From: Pontibacter vulgaris | GTDB lineage: Bacteria > Bacteroidota > Bacteroidia > Cytophagales > Hymenobacteraceae | Direction of reading: 5' to 3' | Length of the DNA: 64,000 bases | Assembly (NCBI RefSeq): GCF_022758145.1 | Contig: NZ_JAJVDH010000007.1 | Span: forward strand, 1-64,000 | Shown: piece after piece, positions 16,633 to 25,628 of the stretch | Position numbering within the stretch: the first letter of the stretch is position 1 | Layout of the letters: every line of letters starts with the position of its first letter | The notes under the pieces: model-generated | What the model saw: the letters and a program-made list of their open reading frames with translations, nothing else | What the model was told of the DNA's origin: nothing | Database searches by the model: none | Position numbers and translations under genes: made by a program

Positions 16633-17898
16633 ATGGAAAGCACTACAGATACCAAACTCGGTTTAAGAGAGAACGCAGGCCAATTCTGGCTGCTGGTGCT
16701 CGTGAATGGGTTTGTTGGTGCGATGGTGGGGTTGGAGCGCTCTGTGATACCTGAATTTGCTGAAACAGTTTTTGGCATAAACGGGCACACGGCGCTCCTT
16801 TCTTTTATAGTTGCTTTTGGCCTCGCCAAGTCTATGGCCAACATGCTGATGGGGCGGCTTACAGTACGGTTTACCCGCAAGCAATTGCTTTTAATAGGCT
16901 GGTTGTTTGCCCTGCCGGTACCGTGGCTGCTGCTGTATGCTACTAACTGGTGGTGGGTAATTTTTGCAAACCTGCTGTTAGGTATAAACCAGGGATTGGC
17001 ATGGTCGGCAACAGTGGTAATGAAAATTGACCTGGTAGGCGAAAAGAACCGTGGCCTGGCGATGGGTATTAATGAGTTTGCAGGTTACCTGGCGGTTGGA
17101 TTGGTTGCTTTCCTGGCTGGGTATATTGCTTCTGCAACTGGTAGCGTAACCTATGCATTTGTGCCTGGAATAGCCTTTTCTATAGTTGGTCTGTTGCTTA
17201 CCTTGTTCTTTGTACGCGATACCCACGCCCACGTGCGAACAGAGGCCGCCCAAACTTCCATTCCGCTGTTACAAAACATCTGGAAAGACACCACCTTCCG
17301 CCACGCCAACCTGGGCTCTGTTACCTTAAATGGTTTTGTGAATAACATGAACGACGGAATACTTTGGGGGCTGCTGCCGGTGCTGTTGACTACCAAAGGC
17401 TACTCGCTTACCGAAACCGGTTTGCTGGCTGGTATTTACCCGGCTGTTTGGGGGCTTGGCCAACTGGTAACCGGAAGACTGGGCGATATACTTTGCAAAA
17501 AACAACTACTTAGTATGGGGATGATGATACAGGGCATTGCCATTGCCATGCTGTTGTTTGCTGATTACTACCCTATACTTGTAGCAGCACTGGTTATACT
17601 TGGGGCGGGCACGGCTATGGTTTACCCAAACTTTCTGGCAGTGGTGGCCGAAAATACGCACCCGGTACAGCGACCGCAAAGCCTGGGCATTTTCAGGTTC
17701 TGGCGCGACTTTGGGTATGTGGCCGGTGCAGTGGCTGCCGGTGTGTTCAGCGATCTGTTCGGGCTTGGAGCGGTTATTATCGGGACGGCTATACTTACAG
17801 TCGGGGCCGGAGTACTCTCTGAGATACGCATGTGCTGCACAAAAAAACTGCTCTGGCATAGCAAGGAGTGTAGTACCGGTTTGGTAAGCGCTGCATAA
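16633..17898 (+). CDS. MFS transporter, substrate unknown
   Basis: Inner-membrane protein of 421 aa with about 12 helices. The MFS loop between helices 2 and 3 reads GRLTVRFTRKQ; helix 5 has FAGYLAVGL. It lies directly downstream of the thiosulfate transporter halves on the same strand, so a sulfur compound or related anion is possible, but substrate cannot be read from sequence. The last 25 residues are Cys/Lys-rich (MCCTKKLLWHSKECS) and cytoplasmic, an unusual tail. Confidence 0.85.
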   Translation: MESTTDTKLGLRENAGQFWLLVLVNGFVGAMVGLERSVIPEFAETVFGINGHTALLSFIVAFGLAKSMANMLMGRLTVRFTRKQLLLIGWLFALPVPWLLLYATNWWWVIFANLLLGINQGLAWSATVVMKIDLVGEKNRGLAMGINEFAGYLAVGLVAFLAGYIASATGSVTYAFVPGIAFSIVGLLLTLFFVRDTHAHVRTEAAQTSIPLLQNIWKDTTFRHANLGSVTLNGFVNNMNDGILWGLLPVLLTTKGYSLTETGLLAGIYPAVWGLGQLVTGRLGDILCKKQLLSMGMMIQGIAIAMLLFADYYPILVAALVILGAGTAMVYPNFLAVVAENTHPVQRPQSLGIFRFWRDFGYVAGAVAAGVFSDLFGLGAVIIGTAILTVGAGVLSEIRMCCTKKLLWHSKECSTGLVSAA

Positions 17899-17920
17899 TT
17901 GCCTACTTTTAGATTTAGTT

Positions 17921-18286
17921 ATGAAGACGTACCTGCTTTTATTTCTCAGCACCATGTTCCTGCTTTTCGGCATACAGAAGAGCAGCAGCCTGCCTGGCTT
18001 TGCTGATTTTAAGCAGGGTATCGTATCGCAAAGCTGTAAGTATAGCAAGCACGGTTTTAAGAAGCCATGTGCTAAAAAATGCTTAAAACACCAGTCGCAT
18101 TCCGAGCAAAAAGGCGCTGCCACTACCCTAACAGACTGCACCCAGCAAGCTTACGCTGTAGTTGCAGCACAGCAACATCATACGTTTTATACTTCCGTTA
18201 TAGCTCAGTCAGCTATAGTTACAGGTATAAACAAACATCTTTCGCCTTACCTCGAAACAGAACACGCCCCTCCCCGGCTGTCTTAA
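17921..18286 (+). CDS. Exported Cys/His-containing hypothetical protein
   Basis: A 121-aa protein with a signal peptide (MKTYLLLFLSTMFLLFGIQ) and four cysteines (SCKYSKHGFKKPCAKKCLKH and TDC), plus several histidines. It is 23 bases after the MFS gene and probably co-transcribed. No family is recognised. The cysteine spacing and Lys/His content suggest metal or thiol chemistry in the periplasm, which is only inference. Confidence 0.55.
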   Translation: MKTYLLLFLSTMFLLFGIQKSSSLPGFADFKQGIVSQSCKYSKHGFKKPCAKKCLKHQSHSEQKGAATTLTDCTQQAYAVVAAQQHHTFYTSVIAQSAIVTGINKHLSPYLETEHAPPRLS

Positions 18287-18420
18287 AATGATTTTACTTT
18301 AGATGCTATGGCGCAGGCACAGGCTATACTTGTAGCCCATTTGCTTGCCATACTTTTACTTCTGTTTTCACTGCGAATTCAGAAGCCAATTCTTTGTGTA
18401 TTCATTTTAAGACAGATCAA

Positions 18421-19290
18421 ATGGAATTTACTCCTTTGCAAAAAATATCATTCCTGGTGCTTCGCATCATGAGCAGCCTGATCTTTATTACAGCCGGACT
18501 CAATCATTTATTTAAAACTGCCGGTGCTACAGCCAAGCTTCAGAAATCAGCTTTCGGGCACATGGCTACTGCTATCGCACCAGCCGAATCATTAATTATA
18601 CTTTCGGGTATAGGGTTACTGGTGGGTGGTTTATTACTGCTTGCCGGTTATAAAACCAGGTTGGCTTCGCTGGGGCTGCTGGCTATACTTATACCTATAA
18701 CATTAACGGTGCAGGTCGCTAACCCGGAAGGTTTGGGTCCGTTTTTCAAGAACATTGCTTTGATAGGCATGCTGTTCTTCTTTATCGTGAACGGTGCTGT
18801 ATACTATGGCATAGACCAGGTGCTTGCACTAAAAAAGAAGGTTACTTTTAACAGAAGTCATGTAACGGTGTTAGCTGTTGGTTTGCTGCTTTTTCTTGGC
18901 TCCTGTACTTCTACAAATTCAGTTGCTCAAACAAGTACCCAGCAAGCTACTTCCAAACAGAAGTATGCTGTACTGATAAGCCAGCCAAGTCACCTGAAAG
19001 CCGCTGTAAATACGGCTGAGACAATTACAAAGGACAGCAAGTATAACAACGACGGGTTTGTGATTATGGCTTGCGGAAAATCAGTTGAAGCATTTCAGAA
19101 AGGCAGTGAGATGATTCAGTTCATTGAGCAGGGCCGCGCACTAGGCATCACGTATAAAATATGCGGCATGTCGCTGAAGCAGTTCAACATCGATAAAAGT
19201 ACATTGATAGACGGCCTGGAAGTAGAACCGAATGGCCTGACCTACATGTTTGACCTGCAACTGCAGGGCTATAAAACTGTTGAATTATAA
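18421..19290 (+). CDS. DoxX-type membrane domain fused to DsrE-like domain
   Basis: A 289-aa protein. Residues 1-135 form a four-helix DoxX-like membrane domain. A fifth hydrophobic segment (about 148-161) ends in LGSC-TS at Cys162, which reads like a lipobox. Residues 175-289 resemble exported DsrE/DsrF-family sulfur-transfer proteins, with Cys218 (MACGKS) and Cys248 (KICGMS). DoxX occurs in thiosulfate:quinone oxidoreductase (DoxDA) and DsrE carries sulfur as persulfide, so a fused membrane sulfur-transfer protein is plausible. The start is the ATG at 18421. Whether LspA cuts at Cys162 to release a lipoprotein is an open question. Confidence 0.75.
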   Translation: MEFTPLQKISFLVLRIMSSLIFITAGLNHLFKTAGATAKLQKSAFGHMATAIAPAESLIILSGIGLLVGGLLLLAGYKTRLASLGLLAILIPITLTVQVANPEGLGPFFKNIALIGMLFFFIVNGAVYYGIDQVLALKKKVTFNRSHVTVLAVGLLLFLGSCTSTNSVAQTSTQQATSKQKYAVLISQPSHLKAAVNTAETITKDSKYNNDGFVIMACGKSVEAFQKGSEMIQFIEQGRALGITYKICGMSLKQFNIDKSTLIDGLEVEPNGLTYMFDLQLQGYKTVEL

Positions 19291-19351
19291 GCTATATTTA
19301 AGAAGTCAAAATACGCTCTAGCATAAAGGGCAAATCAATAAGATTTAAAAG

Positions 19352-19984
19352 ATGAACAAGAATAAATTTTCGATAAAGAATATACCAGGGTGGGCAGTTA
19401 TGCTGGCTATTTTTGGTGTGTTATACTTAACAGGATTGCATACAGAGGCCATAGGCCAGGTACAGCGCCTGTTGCTGGCTACTGGCATCAAAAACGCCGA
19501 TGTGCCCGAAACCCTACAGAACCCGAATGCCAATGCTGTGGTTGATGCGGCTGCGGCAGCTAACCCTGAAATGGCAGGTGCCGGGTTCAAGATGGTTGGT
19601 CTGGATGGCAAAACCGTTAGCTTCGAAAGCCTGAAGGGCAAAGTAGTGTTTATGAACATTTGGGCGACCTGGTGCCCGCCATGTGTAGCCGAAATGCCGA
19701 ACATCCAGAGCCTCTATGAAAAAGTTGGTTCAGATAAGATCGCATTTGTGATGCTTTCGGTAGACGAAGCAGGCATGGAAAAGGTGAAGAAGTTCATCGA
19801 TAAGAAAGGCTTTACATTCCCGGTATACATGCCGGCCAGCCAGTTTCCGCAGGAGTTTTACTCCAATGCCATTCCTACTACGTTTATCATTTCACCGGAA
19901 GGTAAGATCGTAGCCAAACAGGAAGGTATGGCCGATTATGACACAAAGGAAGTACAGGATTTCCTGAAGAATATGGTGAAGTAA
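19352..19984 (+). CDS. TlpA-family membrane-anchored thioredoxin
   Basis: A 210-aa protein with an N-terminal anchor (WAVMLAIFGVLYLTGL) and a periplasmic thioredoxin fold. The redox motif is WCPPC with Cys108 and Cys111. The C-terminal cis-proline region is AIPTTFII. It reduces or oxidises extracytoplasmic thiols, as in cytochrome c maturation or sulfur-protein maintenance. It follows the DoxX-DsrE gene by 61 bases in the same direction. Confidence 0.92.
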   Translation: MNKNKFSIKNIPGWAVMLAIFGVLYLTGLHTEAIGQVQRLLLATGIKNADVPETLQNPNANAVVDAAAAANPEMAGAGFKMVGLDGKTVSFESLKGKVVFMNIWATWCPPCVAEMPNIQSLYEKVGSDKIAFVMLSVDEAGMEKVKKFIDKKGFTFPVYMPASQFPQEFYSNAIPTTFIISPEGKIVAKQEGMADYDTKEVQDFLKNMVK

Positions 19985-19993
19985 CAACTATAA

Positions 19994-20034
19994 ATAAGCT
20001 GGCTGAGATAACTACTTGGCCAGCTTATTTTTTT
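19994..20034 (+). terminator. Rho-independent terminator after tlpA-like gene
   Basis: Stem AATAAGCTGGC / GCCAGCTTATT with a loop of about 15 bases and a T tract. Confidence 0.85.
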
Positions 20035-20097
20035 ATACTTATACTTTGTTGATCATCGTAAAAAAAACAAGCCAGCTTACACTTTAACTTCATCGCC

Positions 20098-20538
20098 ATG
20101 AAACTGAAACTGATCCTATTACTAGCCTTTATAGCATTTGCATCATCTGTCTCTTTTGCCCAGGTAAAACAAAAAGCCGCCAAAACAGAACAAGCCAGAC
20201 AACACCGCATTGTATATGATGTAACTGCCGCAGATACTGCCCTGCACGCTGGTTTAATGCGCCAACTTAATAACCTAAAACGTGCCTGGCCCGATGCTCA
20301 GGTAGAGGTTGTAGTGTATGGCAAAGCGCTTAATTTGCTTGTTACGGAAAGCACTACCAAGGCCACTGCTATAAAAGACTTGCAAACCAAAGGCGTAGTT
20401 TTTGCAGCCTGTGAAAACACGATGCGTGCCCGGAAAATAACCAAAGAACAATTGCTGCCAAATGTTATAACCGTGCCGATAGCCGTTGGCGAACTTGTAA
20501 TAAAGCAGGAAGAAGGCTGGAGTTATATTAAACTCTGA
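20098..20538 (+). CDS. Exported DsrE/DsrF-like sulfur-transfer protein
   Basis: A 146-aa protein with a signal peptide cut near SFAQ. The mature part is a DsrE-like fold: IVYDVTA strand, AQVEVVVYGKALNLL, and the conserved cysteine loop FAACENTMRAR with Cys105. Such proteins bind sulfur as persulfide on the conserved cysteine. It resembles the C-terminal part of the 18421 fusion and lies in the same sulfur gene group. Confidence 0.82.
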   Translation: MKLKLILLLAFIAFASSVSFAQVKQKAAKTEQARQHRIVYDVTAADTALHAGLMRQLNNLKRAWPDAQVEVVVYGKALNLLVTESTTKATAIKDLQTKGVVFAACENTMRARKITKEQLLPNVITVPIAVGELVIKQEEGWSYIKL

Positions 20539-20564
20539 ACCAACTAAAGTTGTTAAACTCGTGC

Positions 20565-21491
20565 ATGGAAAAATACGGACACATATTTACCACCTCTTTC
20601 AGCGACTACGGCAATTACCTGTGGCACGAAATGCTTAACCCAGGCTGGGGAAATTACTTTTACTGGCTGCTGGGCATTTCGCTGTTCTTCTGGTTACTGG
20701 AAGTTATACTTCCGTGGCGCCAGCACCAGGCCAAGATCCGGCAGGATTTCTGGCTCGATGGCTTTTACATGTTCTTTAACTTCTTCCTGTTCTCGCTGGT
20801 TGGTTTTAATGCCATCTCTAATACCGGCGTAGAGGCTTTTAATGATTTCCTGGGGCTGTTCGGCATCAGTAACTTGGTTGCCTTTGAGGTGCAGTCGTGG
20901 CCGGTGTGGGCGCAGTTGTTAACGCTGTTTATAGTCCGGGATTTTATACAATGGAATGTTCATCGCCTGCTGCATCACTCCGATTATTTATGGCGATTCC
21001 ATAAGGTACACCACTCGGTGCAGCAGATGGGTTTTGCCGCGCATTTGCGTTTCCATTGGGGCGAAACTATAGTTTACCGCACTTTGGAGTATATTCCGCT
21101 GGCCATGATCGGCTTTGGTATCCAGGACTTCTTTTTGGTACACATTTTTGCTACGGCCATCGGGCATTTTAACCATTCTAACTTACATGTTCCGCTGGGG
21201 CCGCTGCGCTATTTGTTTAACAACCCACAGATGCATATCTGGCACCACGCCAAACACCTGCCGAACCGCTATGGCGCCAACTATGGCATCAGTTTAAGTT
21301 TATGGGATTACCTTTTCGGTACAGCCTATATGCCCGAAGATGGACGTGACATTGAACTGGGTTTTGAGGATGTGGAACAATACCCTAAGTCATTTATACA
21401 ACAGCAATGGCATCCTTTTAAAGAAAGTACTTTAGCTGAAACTACTCCGGAAGCACCCGTAGAAAAGCCTGCAAAACTAGAGAATGCCTAA
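20565..21491 (+). CDS. Fatty acid hydroxylase/sterol desaturase family protein
   Basis: Integral membrane di-iron enzyme of 308 aa. Eight or more histidines form the family clusters: HRLLHH, HKVHHS, HFNHSNLH and HIWHHAKH. It inserts oxygen or a double bond into a lipid; substrate unknown. The start is the ATG at 20565; a TTG 15 bases earlier is less likely. It follows the DsrE-like gene by 26 bases, so the two may be co-transcribed. Its link to sulfur metabolism is unclear. Confidence 0.88.
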   Translation: MEKYGHIFTTSFSDYGNYLWHEMLNPGWGNYFYWLLGISLFFWLLEVILPWRQHQAKIRQDFWLDGFYMFFNFFLFSLVGFNAISNTGVEAFNDFLGLFGISNLVAFEVQSWPVWAQLLTLFIVRDFIQWNVHRLLHHSDYLWRFHKVHHSVQQMGFAAHLRFHWGETIVYRTLEYIPLAMIGFGIQDFFLVHIFATAIGHFNHSNLHVPLGPLRYLFNNPQMHIWHHAKHLPNRYGANYGISLSLWDYLFGTAYMPEDGRDIELGFEDVEQYPKSFIQQQWHPFKESTLAETTPEAPVEKPAKLENA

Positions 21492-21506
21492 CCCAAGTAT
21501 AACAGC

Positions 21507-23009
21507 TTAATAGGTATAGTTCACCACGAAACTATAGTGCGACATATCTACTTTATTAACTATAAAATTGGGTGTGTCATAGGTTTCGCCCCTGCCATTT
21601 TTGTATACATACAGTGCCTGCATACTTAGCCCATCCAGCATGCCTTTAAAGTTATAGTTTGTCATGAGCAGCAGGTGCGCGTAAGAGGGCATGGCATACT
21701 TGTTTTTCACGACATCTTTCACGTCAGGCATTTCGGCTATACTATAGCCTGCCCTGGCTTTCCATTGTTCTGTTACCTTTACATCTGTAATGACCGCAAA
21801 TGAGTGAACATCGGCAACTCCTTCCAGGCGCTCGCGCGGCATAAACGTATAAAACGGCTCAATCCCCCACTCTCTCGGGAACAGAAACCTGCCCTTGTCA
21901 GAAATATGAGTATAGTTCAGGCTGGTTTCTATTCCAGGAGTTTTATAGCCAAATTTACTGCTGATAAGCCAGGTTTCAGGCCCTTTGGGTATGTATGCTT
22001 TTAGCTGGTCTGTATTGCCGCCATTTCCACTAGTAGTTTGGTAACCGGCCTGTAAGCCTAATACTATACTTTGCTGCTTGCTTTGAGTAACCGGAATAGC
22101 AACATCGGTCTGTGAGAAAGTGAGGTTGTACAGGTTATCGGTGTAATAATGCCAGATGCTGGTTTTAAGATTCTTTGAAGGCTGATAAGTAATACCTCCT
22201 ACGGCTATACCTGCACTGCTAATGTTGCCCTTAAACTGCGATGACCCTCCGAAAACACTCCTGCCAACAGGCACAGAACCTATACTTTCTTCCACGCTAA
22301 ACCAGTCCTGTGTAGAGCGCGGCCCCATCCCGAAAATCCAGCCACCCTGGAACGTTAGTTTTTCCAGTTCCTTACTTTCCAGCCAAAGGGCATTTACCAG
22401 CGTCGGGCGCATACGGCCATCCTGCGGGTTAATAAACGGTGTGGTTATTTTCTGACGGCCAATTGTGGCAACTGATTTTCTATAGTTGTAACGCAGGTAT
22501 AACGTTTCCAGTCGGCCCAGATCGCGCTTATCATCAGGGTTAAGTGCGTCAAACAAGCCAATCTCGTAGCGGCTGCTTAAACCTGTTTCCGGGTTCGTTC
22601 CTAATGCATTAGACCATAGATTAAAAATGAAAAAGCCACTAACCCCGAGCTGGAAACCATGGAAATCTGCCGACTCATAGCCCAAGCCTGTGCCCCATGC
22701 CAGCGCATGATAATCGGGGTAATCTGCGGTGTTGTCAGTGGCCATAAAATAGCTGCGCACATGCCCGCTGAACTTCCCTTTTTGCAGGTAATCTTTTATA
22801 CTTTTATACTTTGCAGTATCTCCGGAAACCACCCTGTTAACCTGAGCTTTTTGTTGAAGAGTATCCTGCTGAAGTATAAATTCTACACTTTCTCTGGTTG
22901 TTTTACTGGAGTCTGGTTGCTGCCCCATAACTACCCTGGTATTAGCAAGTATGGCACATACTATAGCTGCCCCAATTATAACTCTTCCTTTCCTGATCAG
23001 TTTGCGCAT
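21507..23009 (-). CDS. OprD-like outer membrane porin
   Basis: A 500-aa outer-membrane beta-barrel with a signal peptide (ends near VVMGQQ). Features seen are alternating amphipathic strands, the OprD-type start of the barrel (FSGHVRSYFMATDN, YHALAWGTGLGYES) and a C-terminal aromatic strand ending SFVVNYTY. The OprD family passes small anions, amino acids or peptides. It is divergent from the TsdA-like cytochrome, and the shared intergenic region has two Crp-like boxes. This suggests uptake of a sulfur or electron-donor substrate under the same control (inference). Confidence 0.82.
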   Translation of the reverse strand: MRKLIRKGRVIIGAAIVCAILANTRVVMGQQPDSSKTTRESVEFILQQDTLQQKAQVNRVVSGDTAKYKSIKDYLQKGKFSGHVRSYFMATDNTADYPDYHALAWGTGLGYESADFHGFQLGVSGFFIFNLWSNALGTNPETGLSSRYEIGLFDALNPDDKRDLGRLETLYLRYNYRKSVATIGRQKITTPFINPQDGRMRPTLVNALWLESKELEKLTFQGGWIFGMGPRSTQDWFSVEESIGSVPVGRSVFGGSSQFKGNISSAGIAVGGITYQPSKNLKTSIWHYYTDNLYNLTFSQTDVAIPVTQSKQQSIVLGLQAGYQTTSGNGGNTDQLKAYIPKGPETWLISSKFGYKTPGIETSLNYTHISDKGRFLFPREWGIEPFYTFMPRERLEGVADVHSFAVITDVKVTEQWKARAGYSIAEMPDVKDVVKNKYAMPSYAHLLLMTNYNFKGMLDGLSMQALYVYKNGRGETYDTPNFIVNKVDMSHYSFVVNYTY

Positions 23010-23082
23010 TGCTATACTTTTTATTTCCTTACCCTGTAAATAAATGATGCCGGCAAGTTGGCTATACTTTCAGATAATTCTT

Positions 23083-23096
23083 GTGATAAATGTCAC
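23083..23096 (-). promoter_or_regulatory. Crp-like box facing the porin gene
   Basis: GTGATAAATGTCAC on the plus strand. Reading toward the porin, the position 22 bases beyond the box is CAACTTGC (23060-23053), parallel to TAACTTGC found at the same distance from the next box. Fits the window-wide box consensus with one change. Confidence 0.6.
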
Positions 23097-23288
23097 ATGC
23101 CATTAAAATCAGTGTAGTTGGGATCTGAATTATTTCCTGATTTATACTTTAGTACACTCTTACCACTTAGCACCAGAATTACGCTTTAAAGAATATGGAT
23201 TCGTATAAATAAAATAAAGAATCCATTTTAAAGAATACCAGTATAATACCCCGATTTTAAATCCAGAATCTGCACCGATTTACCTAAT

Positions 23289-23302
23289 GTGATAAATGTT
23301 AC
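23289..23302 (+). promoter_or_regulatory. Crp-like box facing the TsdA-like cytochrome gene
   Basis: GTGATAAATGTTAC, sharing GTGATAAATGT with the divergent box at 23083. Twenty-two bases downstream is TAACTTGC (23325-23332), a weak TAnnTTTG match. The weaker box and -7 element suggest stronger dependence on the activator. Confidence 0.58.
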
Positions 23303-23365
23303 AGATATTGGAAAACTGGATATATAACTTGCTACAACTTAAAAAATTTACCTTAGCTCATCCCT

Positions 23366-24448
23366 ATGAAACCGAATCAGGAACAAGACTTTGGCGACAT
23401 TCTCGTTAAAATCACCCGAATCGTAAGCCTCAGCATTCTGGCAATTATACTTTTACTTGGTGTCATCATTCTGATAGTTGTAAATCCGGCAGCTTTCAAA
23501 CCATCTCCGGAAATTGCTGAAACAGCCAGTAAAGTGGCACCTGCTTCTGCGCCAGCCAAGGTTGCCAAAGCTACCAAAACTCCTGCCAATGATATGTGGC
23601 GCCCCGCTGACCTTGACGCCTTGCCTAACGGTTCTGAAAAAGAGCAATTGGCCTACGGACGCGAACTGATTGCTCACACAGCCAAATACCTGGGACCGAA
23701 AGGGAGTGTTTTACAGATATCCAATGGCATGAACTGCCAGAACTGCCACCTGGATGCCGGCACCAAACCGTTCGGTAACAACTACTCGCTGGTGGCCTCC
23801 ACTTACCCAAAGTTCAGGGCCAGGTCTGGTACCAAAGAAGATATTTATAAACGCGTAAACGATTGCATCGAGCGCAGCCTAAATGGCAAACCACTTACAA
23901 AAGACTCCAAAGAAATGCAGGCCATGATGGCTTATATTAACTGGGTGGGCAAAGATGTGAAGAAAGGAGAAAAACCTAAAGGGGCAGGCCTGAAAGACAT
24001 TGAATTGCTGGACCGAGCCGCCAGCCCCGAAAAAGGCAAAGTGTTGTATGTGCAGAAATGCCAGGTGTGCCATGGTAAGGAAGGCGAAGGTATGAAACCG
24101 GACGGCAGTGCAGAATACCAGTTCCCGCCGCTGTGGGGCAAAAACAGCTATAACGATGGTGCAGGCCTTTACCGCATTTCCAATTTTGCTAAGTATGCAA
24201 AAGCTAATATGCCACTGGGCGTTACGTATGAAAGTCCACAGTTAAGCGATGAGGAAGCATGGGATGTAGCGGCCTTTGTAAACTCGATGCCGCGCCCTAA
24301 AAAAGACCTGAGCAAAGACTGGCCGGATATTTCAGGTAAACCATTCGATCATCCGTTTGGTCCGTACGCAGATAAGTTTGATGAAAAGCAGCACAAATAT
24401 GGCCCGTTCAAACAGATTATTGCTGCGAAAGAAAAAACAAAATCATAA
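23366..24448 (+). CDS. Diheme cytochrome c, TsdA-like thiosulfate dehydrogenase family
   Basis: A 360-aa protein with an N-terminal membrane anchor and a periplasmic part with two c-type haem sites: CQNCH at 124-128 and CQVCH at 232-236. The segment around the first haem (NCHLDAGTKPFGNNY) and RVNDCIERSLNGKP match the TsdA group (COG3258). Cys167 in NDC corresponds to the unusual cysteine haem ligand of TsdA. Expected activity: oxidise thiosulfate to tetrathionate, or the reverse. Its promoter has a Crp-like box, and thiosulfate transport genes lie nearby, which supports the assignment. Confidence 0.78.
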   Translation: MKPNQEQDFGDILVKITRIVSLSILAIILLLGVIILIVVNPAAFKPSPEIAETASKVAPASAPAKVAKATKTPANDMWRPADLDALPNGSEKEQLAYGRELIAHTAKYLGPKGSVLQISNGMNCQNCHLDAGTKPFGNNYSLVASTYPKFRARSGTKEDIYKRVNDCIERSLNGKPLTKDSKEMQAMMAYINWVGKDVKKGEKPKGAGLKDIELLDRAASPEKGKVLYVQKCQVCHGKEGEGMKPDGSAEYQFPPLWGKNSYNDGAGLYRISNFAKYAKANMPLGVTYESPQLSDEEAWDVAAFVNSMPRPKKDLSKDWPDISGKPFDHPFGPYADKFDEKQHKYGPFKQIIAAKEKTKS

Positions 24449-24499
24449 GAGGCTGTTGTTGCCTATACTTGCAGCTTAAGTATAAACTGAATAAGTATA

Positions 24500-24535
24500 A
24501 AAAAGCCCGGGCTATTTTGTTGCCCGGGCTTTTTT
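24500..24535 (+). terminator. Strong Rho-independent terminator
   Basis: Stem AAAAAGCCCGGGC / GCCCGGGCTTTTTT with a 9-base loop; symmetrical A and T flanks could stop transcripts from both sides. Confidence 0.9.
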
Positions 24536-24594
24536 ATGCTGATAAATTGCAACCGAAAAGGTGCAGAAGCGCTGTTCAGGCTTCAAATAAAAAA

Positions 24595-25269
24595 TTACCT
24601 GCTACCAACCGATTCGTTAGTTACACCTGCCATAAGTTTCAGATCAATGGTAAAGGTATCGTAGATAATTTTATCAGCAGCAGTTCCAACTAGCCCAGAT
24701 CGATACTTAATATCATACTTTGTGCGGTCAACTTCAATTAAAGCAGTTGCCTCTGCCGTTTTTCCGGCAATTTTTACAGTAGCCGGGAAGGTGATGGAAT
24801 TGGTTATTCCTTTAATAGTGAGGTTGCCTGTTATAGTATAGTTTGCCTCGCCAGCTTTAGCTTTTGCCTTAGGTACAACTTTTGTAATTCTGAAAGTAGA
24901 GGTCGGGTGCTTCTCTACTGAAAAAAAATCATCCGACTTTAGATGGTCTGTCAGGCGTTTGTTCGATTCGGGACGTGTAATATCAGTATCTACAATAGTG
25001 GTCATGTCTATCGTAAAATTACCGCCTGTCAGTTTATTGCCTTTAACCTCTAATGCACCATCGGCTAATTTTATAGTTCCTGTATGCTCACCTCCTACTT
25101 TTTTGGCAGTCCAGGTCATGGTGCTGCTTTCTGTATTAACCCGTAAGCTATTGCTTGCAGATACCGTGGAGCTAACTATTGTAGCAGGGTTAGTTGCGGC
25201 CGATAAACTGGTAGTGTTCAGTAATGCAGCCAGCGCCAGAGCGCTTAAAAGTAAAGGATTAGATTTCAT
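24595..25269 (-). CDS. YceI-family exported lipid-binding protein
   Basis: A 224-aa protein with a signal peptide (ends near SLSAAT). The mature part is the YceI lipocalin-like barrel: STMTWTAKKVGGEHTGTIKL at the start, the DDFF-VEKHPTSTF motif in the middle, and a C-terminal DTFTIDLKL strand. YceI proteins bind polyisoprenoids or related lipids in the periplasm. It is monocistronic, convergent with the cytochrome gene. Confidence 0.9.
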   Translation of the reverse strand: MKSNPLLLSALALAALLNTTSLSAATNPATIVSSTVSASNSLRVNTESSTMTWTAKKVGGEHTGTIKLADGALEVKGNKLTGGNFTIDMTTIVDTDITRPESNKRLTDHLKSDDFFSVEKHPTSTFRITKVVPKAKAKAGEANYTITGNLTIKGITNSITFPATVKIAGKTAEATALIEVDRTKYDIKYRSGLVGTAADKIIYDTFTIDLKLMAGVTNESVGSR

Positions 25270-25628
25270 AGAATTTCAGTTTTATTTAGAAAGTAGTAGT
25301 ATAAAGCTAACATAATTCATTTTAATTTACTATCTGTATATCAGCTACTTTTGATTGTAATAATTTACCCTAAAAGCGAAAGTCCTATTTACATAAAAGC
25401 TGTGCTGAAGTATAAATGCTTCAATTCATTTAAATTCCCGGCATCACAAAATACAGGCTATACCTGTGCCATTCGCATAATGGGAACTGGCCAGCTAAAA
25501 AATATTTAAAATAAATAATGCCTTTAAACCGCTTAAACAGCATTATCACTTAAATTATGTAAATTTTAAAAAAATTAATGAACAATTATACTTACATTTA
25601 TGTCATTAGTGCATAATAACATATCATA
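25270..25628. other. AT-rich intergenic region upstream of YceI and cold-shock genes
   Basis: Divergent intergenic region of 359 bases with no gene. The right half (25500-25628) is very AT-rich and is probably the promoter and long leader of the cold-shock gene, whose leaders are often regulatory. No defined riboswitch fold can be claimed. Confidence 0.4.

Noticed and set aside
18308..18472. Short hydrophobic open frame overlapping the start of the DoxX-DsrE gene
   Set aside because: It overlaps the real start out of frame and owes its hydrophobicity to repeated TATACTT words; no independent support.
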